Source: DATJLY01 sp963773665
GTDB taxonomy: Bacteria > Pseudomonadota > Alphaproteobacteria > ATCC43930 > CGMCC-115725
NCBI GenBank assembly: GCA_963773665.1
Contig: CAVZBZ010000002.1
Location: 310,001 to 374,000, forward strand
Length of the DNA: 64,000 nucleotides
Reading direction: 5' to 3'
In this document: piece after piece, positions 1 to 7,976 of the stretch
Numbering within the stretch: the stretch's first letter is position 1
How the letters are laid out: every line of letters starts with the position of its first letter
Program-made: the position numbers and the translations under genes
Notes under the pieces: model-generated
Seen by the model: only the letters and a program-made list of their open reading frames with translations
The model's database searches: none
Told to the model about the DNA's origin: nothing

Positions 1-92
1 ACATCGCCCACGGCGAGGAGATCGGCGAGCTGACGTTCAAGGGCCTGCAGCGCCCCGTCCGCACCTTCAACGTGGTCCGCGCCAAGGACTAG
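1..92 (+). CDS. C-terminal end of a class III adenylate/guanylate cyclase (5' truncated by window edge)
   Basis: Only the last 29 codons are present, read from base 3. They spell IAHGEEIGELTFKGLQRPVR followed by TFNVVRAKD and a TAG stop. The pattern GEL-x-x-KG-x-x-RPV-x-x-(F/Y)-x-V is the usual tail of class III nucleotide cyclases, just after the catalytic domain. The catalytic residues lie outside the window, so substrate and activity cannot be judged. A second, complete cyclase lies at 59360-60766 on the other strand, but its tail is different. Confidence 0.7.
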   Translation, partial: IAHGEEIGELTFKGLQRPVRTFNVVRAKD

Positions 93-110
93 CGTGCCGC
101 GTCGTCCCGG

Positions 111-151
111 CCGGGCTTGTCCGCACAAGGCCCGGCGTGACGGCGGTTTTT
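111..151 (+). terminator. Probable terminator after the cyclase gene
   Basis: CCGGGCTTGT (111-120) faces ACAAGGCCCGG (125-135), giving a GC-rich hairpin with one bulged C and a 4-nt loop. A run of six T (146-151) follows about 10 nt later. It lies between the end of the cyclase and the end of the convergent MFS gene. The T run is separated from the stem, so the assignment is moderate. Confidence 0.4.
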
Positions 152-1459
152 CTACTCCGCCGGTGCGGCGGCGGCGGATGGGGCGGCGGCGCGGCGCGGG
201 ATGTCGAGCCAGAACGCCGACACGATCGCCGACACCGCGGCGAATGCCGCAAGGCAATAGAGCCCGCCGGCGAAGCTGCCCGTCACGTTGCGCGCCCAGC
301 CGACGATGCTCGGCCCGAAGAAGCCGCCCAGGTTGCCGATCGAGTTGATCCAGGCGATGCCCGAGGCGGCCGCCGTGCCGGTCAGGAACATCGACGGCAT
401 CGACCAGAACGGACCCTTGGTGCCGTAAAGCCCGATGGTGCAGATGCACATGCCGACAAGCGCCCAGTAGGTCCCGATCGTGAGCCCGGCGACGATCAAT
501 CCGGCGCAGGCGAGCGTGCACGACCAGAACAGGTTCCAGCGCCGCTCGCCCATGCGGTCCGAGAGCCATCCCCAGACCGCCATGCTGATCGCGCCGAGCG
601 TGTAGGGGACCATGGTGATCCAGCCGACCTGCATGTTGGAGAAGCCCAACTGCTTCACCATCTGCGGCAGGAACAGGAGCAGCCCCAGGCTCGCCGTGAC
701 GATGCCGAAATAGTTGAGCGCCAGCAGCAGCACCTTGGGGTCGAAGAACGAGCGCGTGATGCTGAACTTGCCGTGCGCCTCGATCGCGTCGCGCTCGCCA
801 TCGAGCTGCGCGCAGAGCCAGGTGCGCTCGTCGGTGCTGAGCCAGCGCGCCTGCGCCGGCCGGTCGGTGAGGCACAGCAGCACGACGAGGCCGACGAGAA
901 TGGTCGGCACCGCCTCGGCGAGATACATCCATTTCCACCCGGCGAGGCCGAACACGCCGTTCAGCTCCATCAGGCCCGTGGACATCGGCGCGCCGGCCGC
1001 GACCGCGATCGGCAGCGCCAGCGTGAAGCCCGCCATGACGCGCGCGCGGTGCTTTTCCGGGAACCAGTAGGTCAGGAACAGCACGATGCCGGGATAGAGC
1101 CCCGCCTCGGCGACGCCGAGGAGGAAGCGGATGGTCATGAAGCTCCACGGTCCGACGGCAAAGGCGGTCGCGCCCGAACAGATCCCCCACGTCACCATGA
1201 TGCGTGCGATCCACAGCCGCGCGCCGACTTTCTCGAGCACGATGTTGCTCGGCACCTCGAACAGCACATAGCCCCAGAAGAACGCGCCCGCGGCCATGCC
1301 AAAGATTGCCGCATCGAGGCCCAGTTCCTTGTTCATCGTAAGCGCGGCGAAGCCCACGTTGATGCGGTCGAGATAGCAGAGAAAATAGGTCAGCAGCGCC
1401 AGCGGCAGCACGCGCAGGTAGATCTTGCGCATCGTGCCTTGCTCGACCGTCCGTGCCAT
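152..1459 (-). CDS. MFS transporter, anion:cation symporter (ACS) type
   Basis: The 435-residue protein has the length and hydrophobic pattern of a 12-helix major facilitator. The first helix ends in YLDRINVGFAAL (about residues 29-40), the hallmark of the ACS subfamily, which carries organic anions such as hexuronates, tartrate, phthalate or 4-hydroxyphenylacetate across the inner membrane. A second conserved patch, GLYPGIVLFLTYWFP, fits the helix 4-5 region. The substrate cannot be read from sequence. The gene is divergent from ssb, with a 147-bp gap holding the ssb promoter and LexA box. It sits where many alphaproteobacteria have uvrA facing ssb, so it may be a lineage-specific insertion. 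Confidence 0.88.
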   Translation of the reverse strand: MARTVEQGTMRKIYLRVLPLALLTYFLCYLDRINVGFAALTMNKELGLDAAIFGMAAGAFFWGYVLFEVPSNIVLEKVGARLWIARIMVTWGICSGATAFAVGPWSFMTIRFLLGVAEAGLYPGIVLFLTYWFPEKHRARVMAGFTLALPIAVAAGAPMSTGLMELNGVFGLAGWKWMYLAEAVPTILVGLVVLLCLTDRPAQARWLSTDERTWLCAQLDGERDAIEAHGKFSITRSFFDPKVLLLALNYFGIVTASLGLLLFLPQMVKQLGFSNMQVGWITMVPYTLGAISMAVWGWLSDRMGERRWNLFWSCTLACAGLIVAGLTIGTYWALVGMCICTIGLYGTKGPFWSMPSMFLTGTAAASGIAWINSIGNLGGFFGPSIVGWARNVTGSFAGGLYCLAAFAAVSAIVSAFWLDIPRRAAAPSAAAAPAE

Positions 1460-1526
1460 CGTTCCCTCCGAAAATTTATTTTGCCCAAGAATACCGATCG
1501 GGCGCGTCCGGGCAACGATTGCGATT

Positions 1527-1541
1527 GTTCTCTCTATGTTC
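1527..1541 (+). promoter_or_regulatory. LexA (SOS) box upstream of ssb
   Basis: GTTC-TCTCTAT-GTTC matches GTTC-N7-GTTC, the direct-repeat LexA operator known from Rhizobiales and other alphaproteobacteria. It lies 65 bp upstream of the ssb start. Its complement form occurs in front of recA at 63364-63378, so the two strengthen each other. The neighbouring -10/-35 elements are not clear. Confidence 0.75.
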
Positions 1542-1606
1542 TAGAGTGCCGGGGTGCGGGTCCGCGCGTTAGGATCGCGGATGCGAGCAAGGAAGGATCA
1601 GGGACC

Positions 1607-2095
1607 ATGGCCGGAAGCGTCAACAAGGTGATCCTCGTCGGCAATCTCGGCCGCGACCCGGAGATCCGCTCGACCACGAGCGGGCAGCGCATCGCCAATT
1701 TCTCGCTGGCGACGTCGGAGAACTGGCGCGACCGCGCCACCGGCGAGCGCAAGGAGCGCACCGAGTGGCACCGCGTCGTCGTATTCAACGAGCGCCTCGT
1801 CGAGGTGATCGAGAAATACGTGAAGAAGGGCTCGAAGCTCTATATCGAAGGCGCGCTGCAGACGCGCAAATGGACCGACAATTCCGGGCAGGAGCGCTAC
1901 ACGACCGAAATCGTGCTGCAGAATTTCCGGGGCGAGCTCACCATGCTCGATGGCCGTGGCGGCGGCGGCGGCGAGGGCGGGGGCGGGGGCAGCGAGCCCG
2001 ACGACGGCCCTGCCGCGTCCGGCCCCTCGGGCGGCGGCCCGGCCCGCGGCGCGCGCCCGCCCAGTCCCGATCTCGACGACGAGATTCCGTTCTGA
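1607..2095 (+). CDS. ssb: Single-stranded DNA-binding protein SSB
   Basis: The protein has 162 residues. The N-terminal OB fold (about 1-110) begins AGSVNKVILVGNLGRDPEIR and carries the usual ENWRDRATGERKERTEWHRV strand. It is followed by a glycine-rich, then proline-rich linker and the acidic tip DDEIPF, which recruits replication and repair partners such as RecO, RecG and PriA. The ATG at 1607 was chosen because the fold starts there and GGAAGGATCAGGG precedes it. The open frame continues far upstream (from 137), but that part is antisense to the MFS gene. The LexA box at 1527-1541 predicts DNA-damage induction. Confidence 0.97.
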   Translation: MAGSVNKVILVGNLGRDPEIRSTTSGQRIANFSLATSENWRDRATGERKERTEWHRVVVFNERLVEVIEKYVKKGSKLYIEGALQTRKWTDNSGQERYTTEIVLQNFRGELTMLDGRGGGGGEGGGGGSEPDDGPAASGPSGGGPARGARPPSPDLDDEIPF

Positions 2096-2111
2096 TCGGG
2101 GACTTCCGCAA

Positions 2112-2207
2112 AAATTACCGAACGAACCCAATTTGCGCGGCGGCGGAGAAATTACCGAACGAAGCCAATTCGCCGGCACGATGTGAAATTACCGAACGAA
2201 GCCAATT
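2112..2207 (+). repeat. Three 22-bp direct repeats with an exact 37-bp period
   Basis: Copies occupy 2112-2133, 2149-2170 and 2186-2207. Each starts AAATTACCGAACGAA and ends CCAATT, with one variable base between (C in copy 1, G in copies 2 and 3). The two 15-bp spacers are unrelated. This is the main content of the 355-bp ssb-gyrA gap (2096-2450), which also holds an AT-rich promoter-like segment at 2262-2292. With only three copies, short repeats and no cas genes, it is not a CRISPR. It resembles short dispersed intergenic repeats. Confidence 0.85.
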
Positions 2208-2261
2208 TGGGCGCGTTTTTGCAGCGCCGAAGGGCGACTGTGCGCGGCGCCGTTCCAAGTC

Positions 2262-2292
2262 TTGATAAATCAGATGAGAAACTACATATAAT
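2262..2292 (+). promoter_or_regulatory. Candidate sigma-70 promoter for gyrA
   Basis: TTGATA (2262-2267) and a perfect TATAAT (2287-2292) are separated by 19 bp in an AT-rich pocket that stands out in this GC-rich DNA. It lies about 160 bp before the gyrA start. The spacer is 1-2 bp longer than ideal. Confidence 0.45.
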
Positions 2293-2450
2293 AAATTGAT
2301 CTATTTGGCTCCTGTCCGAATCGCTGCGATCCCGGATTTGGCGTGCGCGGCGTTGTTCGGAGGGGCGAAATCGGCTAGACTTTTCTGCGTCTCGACGCTG
2401 GCGTTTTGGCCGGCGTTTCTCTTGCATAAACCGCTGTTCCGGACCCCCCT

Positions 2451-5225
2451 TTGGCAAGCCCGCCCGCCGCACCGCCGCCGTTGGACATAACGCCCGTCGC
2501 GATCGAAGAGGAGATGAAGCGCTCCTACCTCGATTACGCGATGAGCGTCATTGTCGCGCGCGCGCTGCCGGATGTGCGCGACGGGTTGAAGCCGGTGCAT
2601 CGCCGCATCCTCTACGCCATGAAGGACGCGGGCTACGATTGGAACCGCGCCTTCCGCAAATCGGCGCGCATCGTCGGCGAAGTGATGGGCAACTACCATC
2701 CGCACGGCGACGCCGCGATCTATGATTCGATGGTGCGCATGGCGCAGGACTTCGCCATGCGCGTGCCGCTCATTGCCGGGCAGGGCAATTACGGCTCGAT
2801 GGACGGCGATCCGGCGGCGGCGATGCGCTACACCGAGGCGCGCCTGTCGCACGCCGCCGATGCTCTGCTCGATGACTACGACAAGGACACGGTCGATTTC
2901 CAGCCGAACTACGACGGCAGCCGGCGCGAGCCGATCGTGCTGCCGGCGCGCTTCCCCAATCTTCTGGTCAACGGCGCGCAAGGCATCGCCGTCGGCATGG
3001 CGACCAACATCCCGACGCACAATCTCGGCGAAGTGATCGACGCCGCGATGGCGCTCATCGACAACCCGGCGCTCTCGATCGAAGAGCTGATGGAATTCGT
3101 GCCGGGCCCGGATTTCCCAACGGGCGGCGTGATTTTGGGCCGCGCCGGCATTCACGCGGCCTATCGGCTCGGCCGCGGCTCGATCATGGTGCGCGGTACT
3201 GCGACGATCGAGGAGATGGCGCGCGACCGCGAGGCGATCGTCATCACCGAGGTGCCGTACCAGGTCAACAAGGCGCGCATGGTCGAGCGCATCGCCGAGG
3301 TGGTGCGCGAAAAGCTGGTCGAGGGCATTTCCGACCTGCGCGACGAGAGCGATCGCGACGGCGTGCGCGTCGTCGTCGAGCTGAAGCGCGACGCCATGGC
3401 AGACGTCGTACTGAACCAGCTCTACCGCTTCACGCCGCTGCAGACGAGTTTCGGCGTCAACATGCTGGCCTTGAACGGCGGCCGGCCCGTGCTCCTGACC
3501 TTGAAGGACGTGCTCGCCGCCTTCCTCGCCTTCCGCGAGGAGGTGGTGACGCGCCGCACCGTCTTCCTTTTGAACAAGGCGCGCGAGCGGGCGCACACGC
3601 TCGTCGGATTGGCCATCGCCGTCGCCAATATCGATGCGGTGATCGCTTTGATTCGCGCCGCATCCGATCCCGCCACGGCGCGCGCCGAATTGATCGGCCG
3701 CGACTGGCCGGCAGCGAGCGTGGCGCCGCTCATCGCGCTCGTCGAGGAGCGCGCGCCCGACAGCATCGCGTCATATCGCCTCTCCGAGGAGCAGGCGAAG
3801 GCGATCCTCGAGCTGCGCCTCCAGCGCCTCACCGGGCTCGAGCGCGACAAGATCGCCGAGGAGCTTGGCGAGGTGGCGAAGGAAATTCTCCGCCACCTCG
3901 AGATCCTGCGCTCGCGCCCGAAGCTTCTGGACGTGGTGCGCGGCGAGCTGGCCGAGGTGAAGGCGCAGTTCGCGACCCCGCGCAAGACCGCGATCGAGGA
4001 TCTCGAATTCGAGGCCGACATCGAGGCGCTCATCCAGCGCGAGGACATGGTCGTCACCGTGACTCACGCCGGCTACATCAAGCGGGTGCCGCTCTCGACA
4101 TATCGCGCGCAGCGCCGCGGCGGCCGCGGCCGCACCGGCGCCACCATGCGCGCCGAAGACGTGGTGAGCCAGGTGTTCGTCGCCTCGACCCACGCGCCGG
4201 TGCTGTTCTTCACCTCGTCGGGCCGCGTCTATCGGCTCAAAGCGTACCGGTTGCCGATCGGCACGCCGCACTCGCGCGGCAAGGCAATGGTGAACCTTTT
4301 GCCCAACCTCGCGCCCGGCGAGACGATCTCGACCGTCATGCCGCTCGCCGAGGACGAAACAGATTTGAGTGGACGCTACGTCGTCTTCGCCACCGCCAAC
4401 GGCTATGTGCGGCGCAACGCGCTCTCGGATTTCTCGAGCATCCACGCGACCGGCAAGATCGCCATGAAGTTCGAGGGCGAGGATGCCGACGACCGGCTCA
4501 TCGCCGTAGCGATCTGCACCGAAAACGACGACGTGCTTCTTGCGACGCGCGGCGGCCGCTGCATACGGTTTGCCGTCCATCCGGAGAAGCTGCGTGTCTT
4601 CTCGAGCCGCACGTCCGTGGGCGTGCGCGGCATCAAGCTCGTCGCGGACGGGGACGCCGTCGTGTCGCTCTCGGTCCTTCGCCACGACGACACGCCACTC
4701 GAAGTGCTCAATACTTATCTACGAATGTCGAGCGAGCGGCGCCGCAACGGCAACGGCTTGGATGCCGAAGATCCGGACGAAGCAAGTGCTGGCGAGCCAG
4801 AGAATGGCGACGGCGAGGATCAGGAGCAAGGCGCTCTCGCTACGCTCTCCGATGAACAATATGCGGAACTGGCCGCGCGCGAGGAGTTCGTCCTGACGAT
4901 CACGGAGCGCGGCTATGGCCGGGTGACCTCGGCATATGATTATCCGATCAAGGGCCGCGGCGGGCAGGGACAAATCAACATGCCGCTGCGGCATGGCCGT
5001 ATCGTCGCGCTGTTTCCGGTCACGGAGAGCGATCAGATCATGGTTGTGACGATTGGCGGTGTGGTCATTCGTGTGCCGGTGAAGGGTATCAGCATCCGAC
5101 GCCGACGTACCGGCGGTGTGGTCGTCATCCGGGTTGACGAGGGCGAACGCGTGGTGTCGGCGGCGCGCTTCCCCGAGGCCGGCGAGAGCGTCGTCGATGG
5201 AACTTCCGAAGGGACAGAGGCATGA
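2451..5225 (+). CDS. gyrA: DNA gyrase subunit A
   Basis: The 924-residue protein introduces negative supercoils together with GyrB. The catalytic tyrosine is Y127 in AAMRYTEARLS. The quinolone-determining segment HPHGDAAIYD (83-92) has Ala at the position equivalent to E. coli Ser83 and keeps Asp at 87. The GyrA box QRRGGRG is present in the C-terminal beta-pinwheel, so this is GyrA and not ParC. An acidic low-complexity insert (about residues 765-800, rich in E, D, G and N) interrupts the pinwheel. The only start giving the full N-terminus is TTG at 2451, with no clear Shine-Dalgarno sequence. The stop overlaps the coaD start by ATGA. Confidence 0.97.
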   Translation: MASPPAAPPPLDITPVAIEEEMKRSYLDYAMSVIVARALPDVRDGLKPVHRRILYAMKDAGYDWNRAFRKSARIVGEVMGNYHPHGDAAIYDSMVRMAQDFAMRVPLIAGQGNYGSMDGDPAAAMRYTEARLSHAADALLDDYDKDTVDFQPNYDGSRREPIVLPARFPNLLVNGAQGIAVGMATNIPTHNLGEVIDAAMALIDNPALSIEELMEFVPGPDFPTGGVILGRAGIHAAYRLGRGSIMVRGTATIEEMARDREAIVITEVPYQVNKARMVERIAEVVREKLVEGISDLRDESDRDGVRVVVELKRDAMADVVLNQLYRFTPLQTSFGVNMLALNGGRPVLLTLKDVLAAFLAFREEVVTRRTVFLLNKARERAHTLVGLAIAVANIDAVIALIRAASDPATARAELIGRDWPAASVAPLIALVEERAPDSIASYRLSEEQAKAILELRLQRLTGLERDKIAEELGEVAKEILRHLEILRSRPKLLDVVRGELAEVKAQFATPRKTAIEDLEFEADIEALIQREDMVVTVTHAGYIKRVPLSTYRAQRRGGRGRTGATMRAEDVVSQVFVASTHAPVLFFTSSGRVYRLKAYRLPIGTPHSRGKAMVNLLPNLAPGETISTVMPLAEDETDLSGRYVVFATANGYVRRNALSDFSSIHATGKIAMKFEGEDADDRLIAVAICTENDDVLLATRGGRCIRFAVHPEKLRVFSSRTSVGVRGIKLVADGDAVVSLSVLRHDDTPLEVLNTYLRMSSERRRNGNGLDAEDPDEASAGEPENGDGEDQEQGALATLSDEQYAELAAREEFVLTITERGYGRVTSAYDYPIKGRGGQGQINMPLRHGRIVALFPVTESDQIMVVTIGGVVIRVPVKGISIRRRRTGGVVVIRVDEGERVVSAARFPEAGESVVDGTSEGTEA

Positions 5226-5764
5226 GCATCCCGCACATCGGGGTATATCCGGGCACCTTCGACCCGATCACCAACGGCCATGCCGACATCATCCTGCGCG
5301 CGACCAAGATCGTCGATCGCCTGGTGATCGGCATCGCGCGCAACGACGCCAAGGGCCCGCTCTTCCCGACCGACGAGCGCGTCGCAATCGTGCGCGAGGA
5401 GATCGCCAACCTGGCCGACGAGGAGACCCGCAACCGCATCGAGGTGCGCGCCTTCGACACCCTGCTCATGCACTTCGTCGCCTCCGTCAACGCGACCGTC
5501 ATCATCCGCGGCCTGCGCGCCGTCTCGGACTTCGAGTACGAGTTCCAGATGGCCGGCATGAACAACCGGCTCAACTCGACGGTCGAGACCGTGTTTCTCA
5601 TGGCGTCGGACCGCTTCCAGTTCATCTCCTCGCGCTTCGTCAAGGAAATCGGCCAGCTCGGCGGCGACGTGACGCCGTTCGTGAGCCCGCGCGTCGCGGC
5701 GCACCTGATGCGGCGTTTCGAGGCGCTGCGCGGGGCGAAGCCGGCCCGCGCCGCCAAGGGCTGA
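5222..5764 (+). CDS. coaD: Phosphopantetheine adenylyltransferase
   Basis: The 180-residue protein transfers AMP from ATP to 4'-phosphopantetheine to form dephospho-CoA, the penultimate step of CoA synthesis. The N-terminus YPGTFDPITNGHADII holds the nucleotidyltransferase (T/H)xGH motif at residues 17-20. The C-terminal ISSRFVKEI is the second signature, close to the ISSTxVRE pattern. Length is slightly above the usual 160-170, due to a basic C-terminal tail. It overlaps gyrA by 4 nt, so the two are co-transcribed and probably translationally coupled. Confidence 0.96.
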   Translation: MSIPHIGVYPGTFDPITNGHADIILRATKIVDRLVIGIARNDAKGPLFPTDERVAIVREEIANLADEETRNRIEVRAFDTLLMHFVASVNATVIIRGLRAVSDFEYEFQMAGMNNRLNSTVETVFLMASDRFQFISSRFVKEIGQLGGDVTPFVSPRVAAHLMRRFEALRGAKPARAAKG

Positions 5765-5888
5765 GCAGCCCGCATTATGAACCCGATTTAACTTGGCCCG
5801 GTCGCCGGGTTGCCGCCTAATTCTGAGAGGCGGTTCGACCGCCCGTTAGCCCGCTCGACCCCCTTGGCGGGCGACAGACCCCTGGGTC

Positions 5889-5929
5889 AGCCCCGCCTGC
5901 ACCCTTTCCTCCAAGCAGCAGGCGGGGCT
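5889..5929. terminator. Perfect 12-bp hairpin between coaD and a small reverse gene
   Basis: AGCCCCGCCTGC (5889-5900) pairs with GCAGGCGGGGCT (5918-5929) around a 17-nt loop. The right arm touches the stop codon of the reverse-strand gene at 5928. There is no T run on either side. It could terminate both converging transcripts, or be a small palindromic repeat. Confidence 0.4.
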
Positions 5930-6266
5930 ATCCCCGGCGCCACTTGGGCGTGCGGCCAAGATATGTCCTGGCAAAGCGCAGCAGTTCCAGATCGCAGGCT
6001 TGGCGCGCGATCTCTTCGAGGTCGAGGAAATAGGCGCGCAGCGCGCGCGGATCGAGCCGCACCGCGAGCCAGTCGGCGAACTGTTCCGGCGTCCTGATCC
6101 AGCGCGGGACCGGCTCTGCGACCGCGCTCTTCGGCTGCGCCGCCTGGAGAATGCGCCAGCGCCTTCTGCCCATCACGCCGGACACCGTACCCGCCATATC
6201 CTGGCGCTCCCAACCGGGGCGGGCGACAAGCCCGAACGAAGACCGCATCACCGAGCCGTTTCCCAA
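5928..6266 (-). CDS. Hypothetical protein, 112 residues
   Basis: No family is recognised. The C-terminal 70 residues look like genuine protein: WIRTPEQFADWLAVRLDP is followed by a leucine- and acid-rich helix and LLRFARTYLGRTPKWRRG. The first 40 residues are basic and less convincing, so a later start (MGRRRWRILQ, about residue 32) is possible. It stands alone between coaD and a terminator at 6325-6357. No signal peptide or membrane segment is evident. Confidence 0.5.
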   Translation of the reverse strand: MGNGSVMRSSFGLVARPGWERQDMAGTVSGVMGRRRWRILQAAQPKSAVAEPVPRWIRTPEQFADWLAVRLDPRALRAYFLDLEEIARQACDLELLRFARTYLGRTPKWRRG

Positions 6267-6324
6267 GATTTTCTTGCTCGATGATAGAAAAGCCGCGTTC
6301 CCCCTGCAATCGCCAAATATTGTT

Positions 6325-6357
6325 AAAAGCGGGACAAATATAGTTAATCCCGCTTTT
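6325..6357 (-). terminator. Rho-independent terminator (bidirectional)
   Basis: AAAAGCGGGA (6325-6334) and TCCCGCTTTT (6348-6357) form a perfect 10-bp stem with a 13-nt AT-rich loop. It follows the stop of the reverse gene at 6373, ending that transcript in CTTTTA. A T run also follows on the forward strand. Confidence 0.8.
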
Positions 6358-6372
6358 TCCTGATACTTGGCC

Positions 6373-6756
6373 TCAACGGGCCGGCACGGGCTGCCAGGGC
6401 ACCGCGCACTGCGCCACGTAGGCGTAATAACCCTGCGGATTGGCGCAGAAATACCAGGTCGCAGCGGCCGGCGGGGCGGCCGCCACGGCCGGCGGCAGAT
6501 AGGGGTCGGGATAGGGATAGACCGGCGCCGGATAGGAATAGAAATCCGGCCCCACGACCCACCACCAGCCGTCGCGCCCCTCGTGCGCGCCGTGGAACCA
6601 GCCGCCGCCGCGCCAGCGGTCGAAGTCGTGATCGCGGAAGCGGTGGATGTCGCCGTCCCAGCGGCGCTCGTCGTGGCGCTGCGCGAGCGCGGCGGAAGTG
6701 CCGAGCGTGGGGACGAGTATCGAGGCCGCGAGCAGCGCCCGCGCGAGACTGCGCAT
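6373..6756 (-). CDS. Secreted hypothetical protein, aromatic- and proline-rich, conserved C-terminal YYAYVAQC segment
   Basis: The 127-residue protein has a signal peptide (MRSLARALLAASILVPTLG then TSAALA, cleavage near residue 25). A charged H/R/D/W-rich middle and a Pro/Tyr-rich segment follow. The C-terminus TWYFCANPQGYYAYVAQC then PWQPVPA matches a small family common in proteobacteria (W-Y-C-x-x-P-x-G-Y-Y-P-Y-V-x-x-C-x-x-P-W). The two conserved Cys could form a disulfide in the periplasm. Function is unknown. The ATG at 6756 is preferred because AAAGGA lies 9 nt upstream; 6774 is an alternative. The hairpin at 6325-6357 ends the transcript. Confidence 0.75.
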   Translation of the reverse strand: MRSLARALLAASILVPTLGTSAALAQRHDERRWDGDIHRFRDHDFDRWRGGGWFHGAHEGRDGWWWVVGPDFYSYPAPVYPYPDPYLPPAVAAAPPAAATWYFCANPQGYYAYVAQCAVPWQPVPAR

Positions 6757-6816
6757 CGCCTGAGATCCTTTCATCCTTCGGGTCGGCCCGTGCGGGCCGT
6801 TCACTCGGTAAATGCT

Positions 6817-6838
6817 ATGGCGCCGCCAGTGGCGCCAT
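6817..6838. promoter_or_regulatory. Perfect inverted repeat in the divergent gap before parA
   Basis: ATGGCGCC (6817-6824) and GGCGCCAT (6831-6838) flank a 6-nt spacer. A second inverted repeat, CGGCCCG-TG-CGGGCCG, lies at 6784-6799. Both are between the reverse secreted-protein gene and the forward ParA operon, so they could be operators, or a centromere-like site for the ribbon-helix-helix protein encoded downstream. That is inference. Confidence 0.35.
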
Positions 6839-6969
6839 CCCCGGACGAACAAAACGCGCAATCCTTCGCCCGGAAAGACGGGAGTTTGCGCAAAATTCGA
6901 TCCGATATTCATAGGCGAGAAGCGACTTTCGAGTATAGGAATCGGTCGAGGGGTGACGCGGAGAGTTCA

Positions 6970-7653
6970 ATGGATATCATCGCCGTCGCATCGCAGAAGG
7001 GCGGGTCGGGCAAGACCACGCTCGCCGGTCATCTCGCCGTCGCTGCCGATCGAGCGCAGGCAGGGCCGGTTGCGCTTGTCGACACCGACCCACAGGGCAG
7101 CCTTTCGGAATGGTGGAACGCGCGCCAGGCCGAGACGCCGCTCTTCGCGCGCACCGGCACGGCGCGGCTTGCCGCCGACATCGAGCGCATGCGCGGTCTC
7201 GGGATCAAGCTGCTGATCATCGACACGCCGCCCGCGATCGAGGCGACCATCGTCGAGGTCATCCGCCTTGTCGATCTCGTGCTCATCCCGGCGCGGCCGA
7301 GCCCGCACGATCTGCGCGCCGTCGGCGCCACGGTCGAGATTGCGCAGCGCTTGGGCAAGCCGCTGGTCTTCGTGCTGAACGGCGCCACGCCGCGCGCGCG
7401 CATCACCGCCGAAGCGGCGATGGCGCTGTCGCAGCACGGCACGCTCGCGCCGGTCGTCGTGCATCACCGCACCGGCTTTGCCGCCAGCATGATCGACGGC
7501 CGCACCGTCATGGAGGTCACCGGCGACGAGCGCTCGAGCGGCGAGATCATGCAGCTCTGGGAATATCTCGGCCGCCGTCTGTCGCACGACTATCGCACGA
7601 TGCTGCCGCCAGCCATGGCGCGGCCCGCTCTGCCCGCGCAAGGTGTGGCATGA
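6970..7653 (+). CDS. ParA/MinD-type P-loop ATPase
   Basis: The 227-residue ATPase has the deviant Walker A KGGSGKTT (residues 10-17), DTDPQ (38-42) and the IDTPP Walker B-like motif (84-88). It lacks the N-terminal HTH extension of plasmid-type ParA and is shorter than chromosomal ParA, so it is an orphan ParA of the small cargo-positioning kind. It starts an operon in which all junctions are ATGA overlaps, with an RHH-like partner (7650) and a PAS-like protein (7973). It is probably not the chromosome partition ParA, which usually sits with gidB and parB near the origin. The cargo is unknown. Confidence 0.9.
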   Translation: MDIIAVASQKGGSGKTTLAGHLAVAADRAQAGPVALVDTDPQGSLSEWWNARQAETPLFARTGTARLAADIERMRGLGIKLLIIDTPPAIEATIVEVIRLVDLVLIPARPSPHDLRAVGATVEIAQRLGKPLVFVLNGATPRARITAEAAMALSQHGTLAPVVVHHRTGFAASMIDGRTVMEVTGDERSSGEIMQLWEYLGRRLSHDYRTMLPPAMARPALPAQGVA

Positions 7654-7976
7654 GCCCGCCGGATTTCGCCTCGCTCAGCGATACGCTGCTCGTCGTCAAG
7701 GGCGCGGCTGCGCCAAGCTGCGCGCCGACGCGCAAGCTGCGCCGCGGGCGGCCCGCTGACGGCCGCGTCCGCGTCGCGCTGCGCCTCGACGAGCCGCGCC
7801 ATCGCCGCCTGCGGCTTGCCGCCGCGCACATGCACAAGAGCGCGCAGGCGCTGCTGCTTGCGGCGCTCGATCATTATCTCGAGCGCATCGTCGCGAACGC
7901 GCTCGACGAGCGGTGCGCCTGTCTCGAGCGCGCAAGCTTCGGCGATCCGGACGTGTCGCCGCTCCAGGCGCCATGA
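7650..7976 (+). CDS. Small ribbon-helix-helix-like protein, putative ParA partner
   Basis: The 108-residue basic protein has a core that reads VRVALRLDEPRHRRLRLAAA, followed by HMHKSAQALLLAALDHYLERI. That is strand, helix, turn, helix with the spacing of CopG/ParG-type ribbon-helix-helix DNA-binding domains. The N-terminus is a disordered Ala/Pro/Arg-rich arm. It overlaps parA by ATGA and the next gene by ATGA. Small ParA proteins are often paired with RHH adaptors that bind DNA or stimulate the ATPase. The RHH assignment is by pattern only. Confidence 0.65.
   Translation: MSPPDFASLSDTLLVVKGAAAPSCAPTRKLRRGRPADGRVRVALRLDEPRHRRLRLAAAHMHKSAQALLLAALDHYLERIVANALDERCACLERASFGDPDVSPLQAP

Noticed and set aside
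137..1606. Long N-terminal extension of SSB (652-residue frame)
   Set aside because: The extension is antisense to the MFS transporter and has the low-complexity composition of GC-rich shadow frames. The SSB fold starts at 1607.
2112..2207. CRISPR array
   Set aside because: Only three copies, repeats 22 bp with 15-bp spacers, no leader and no cas genes.
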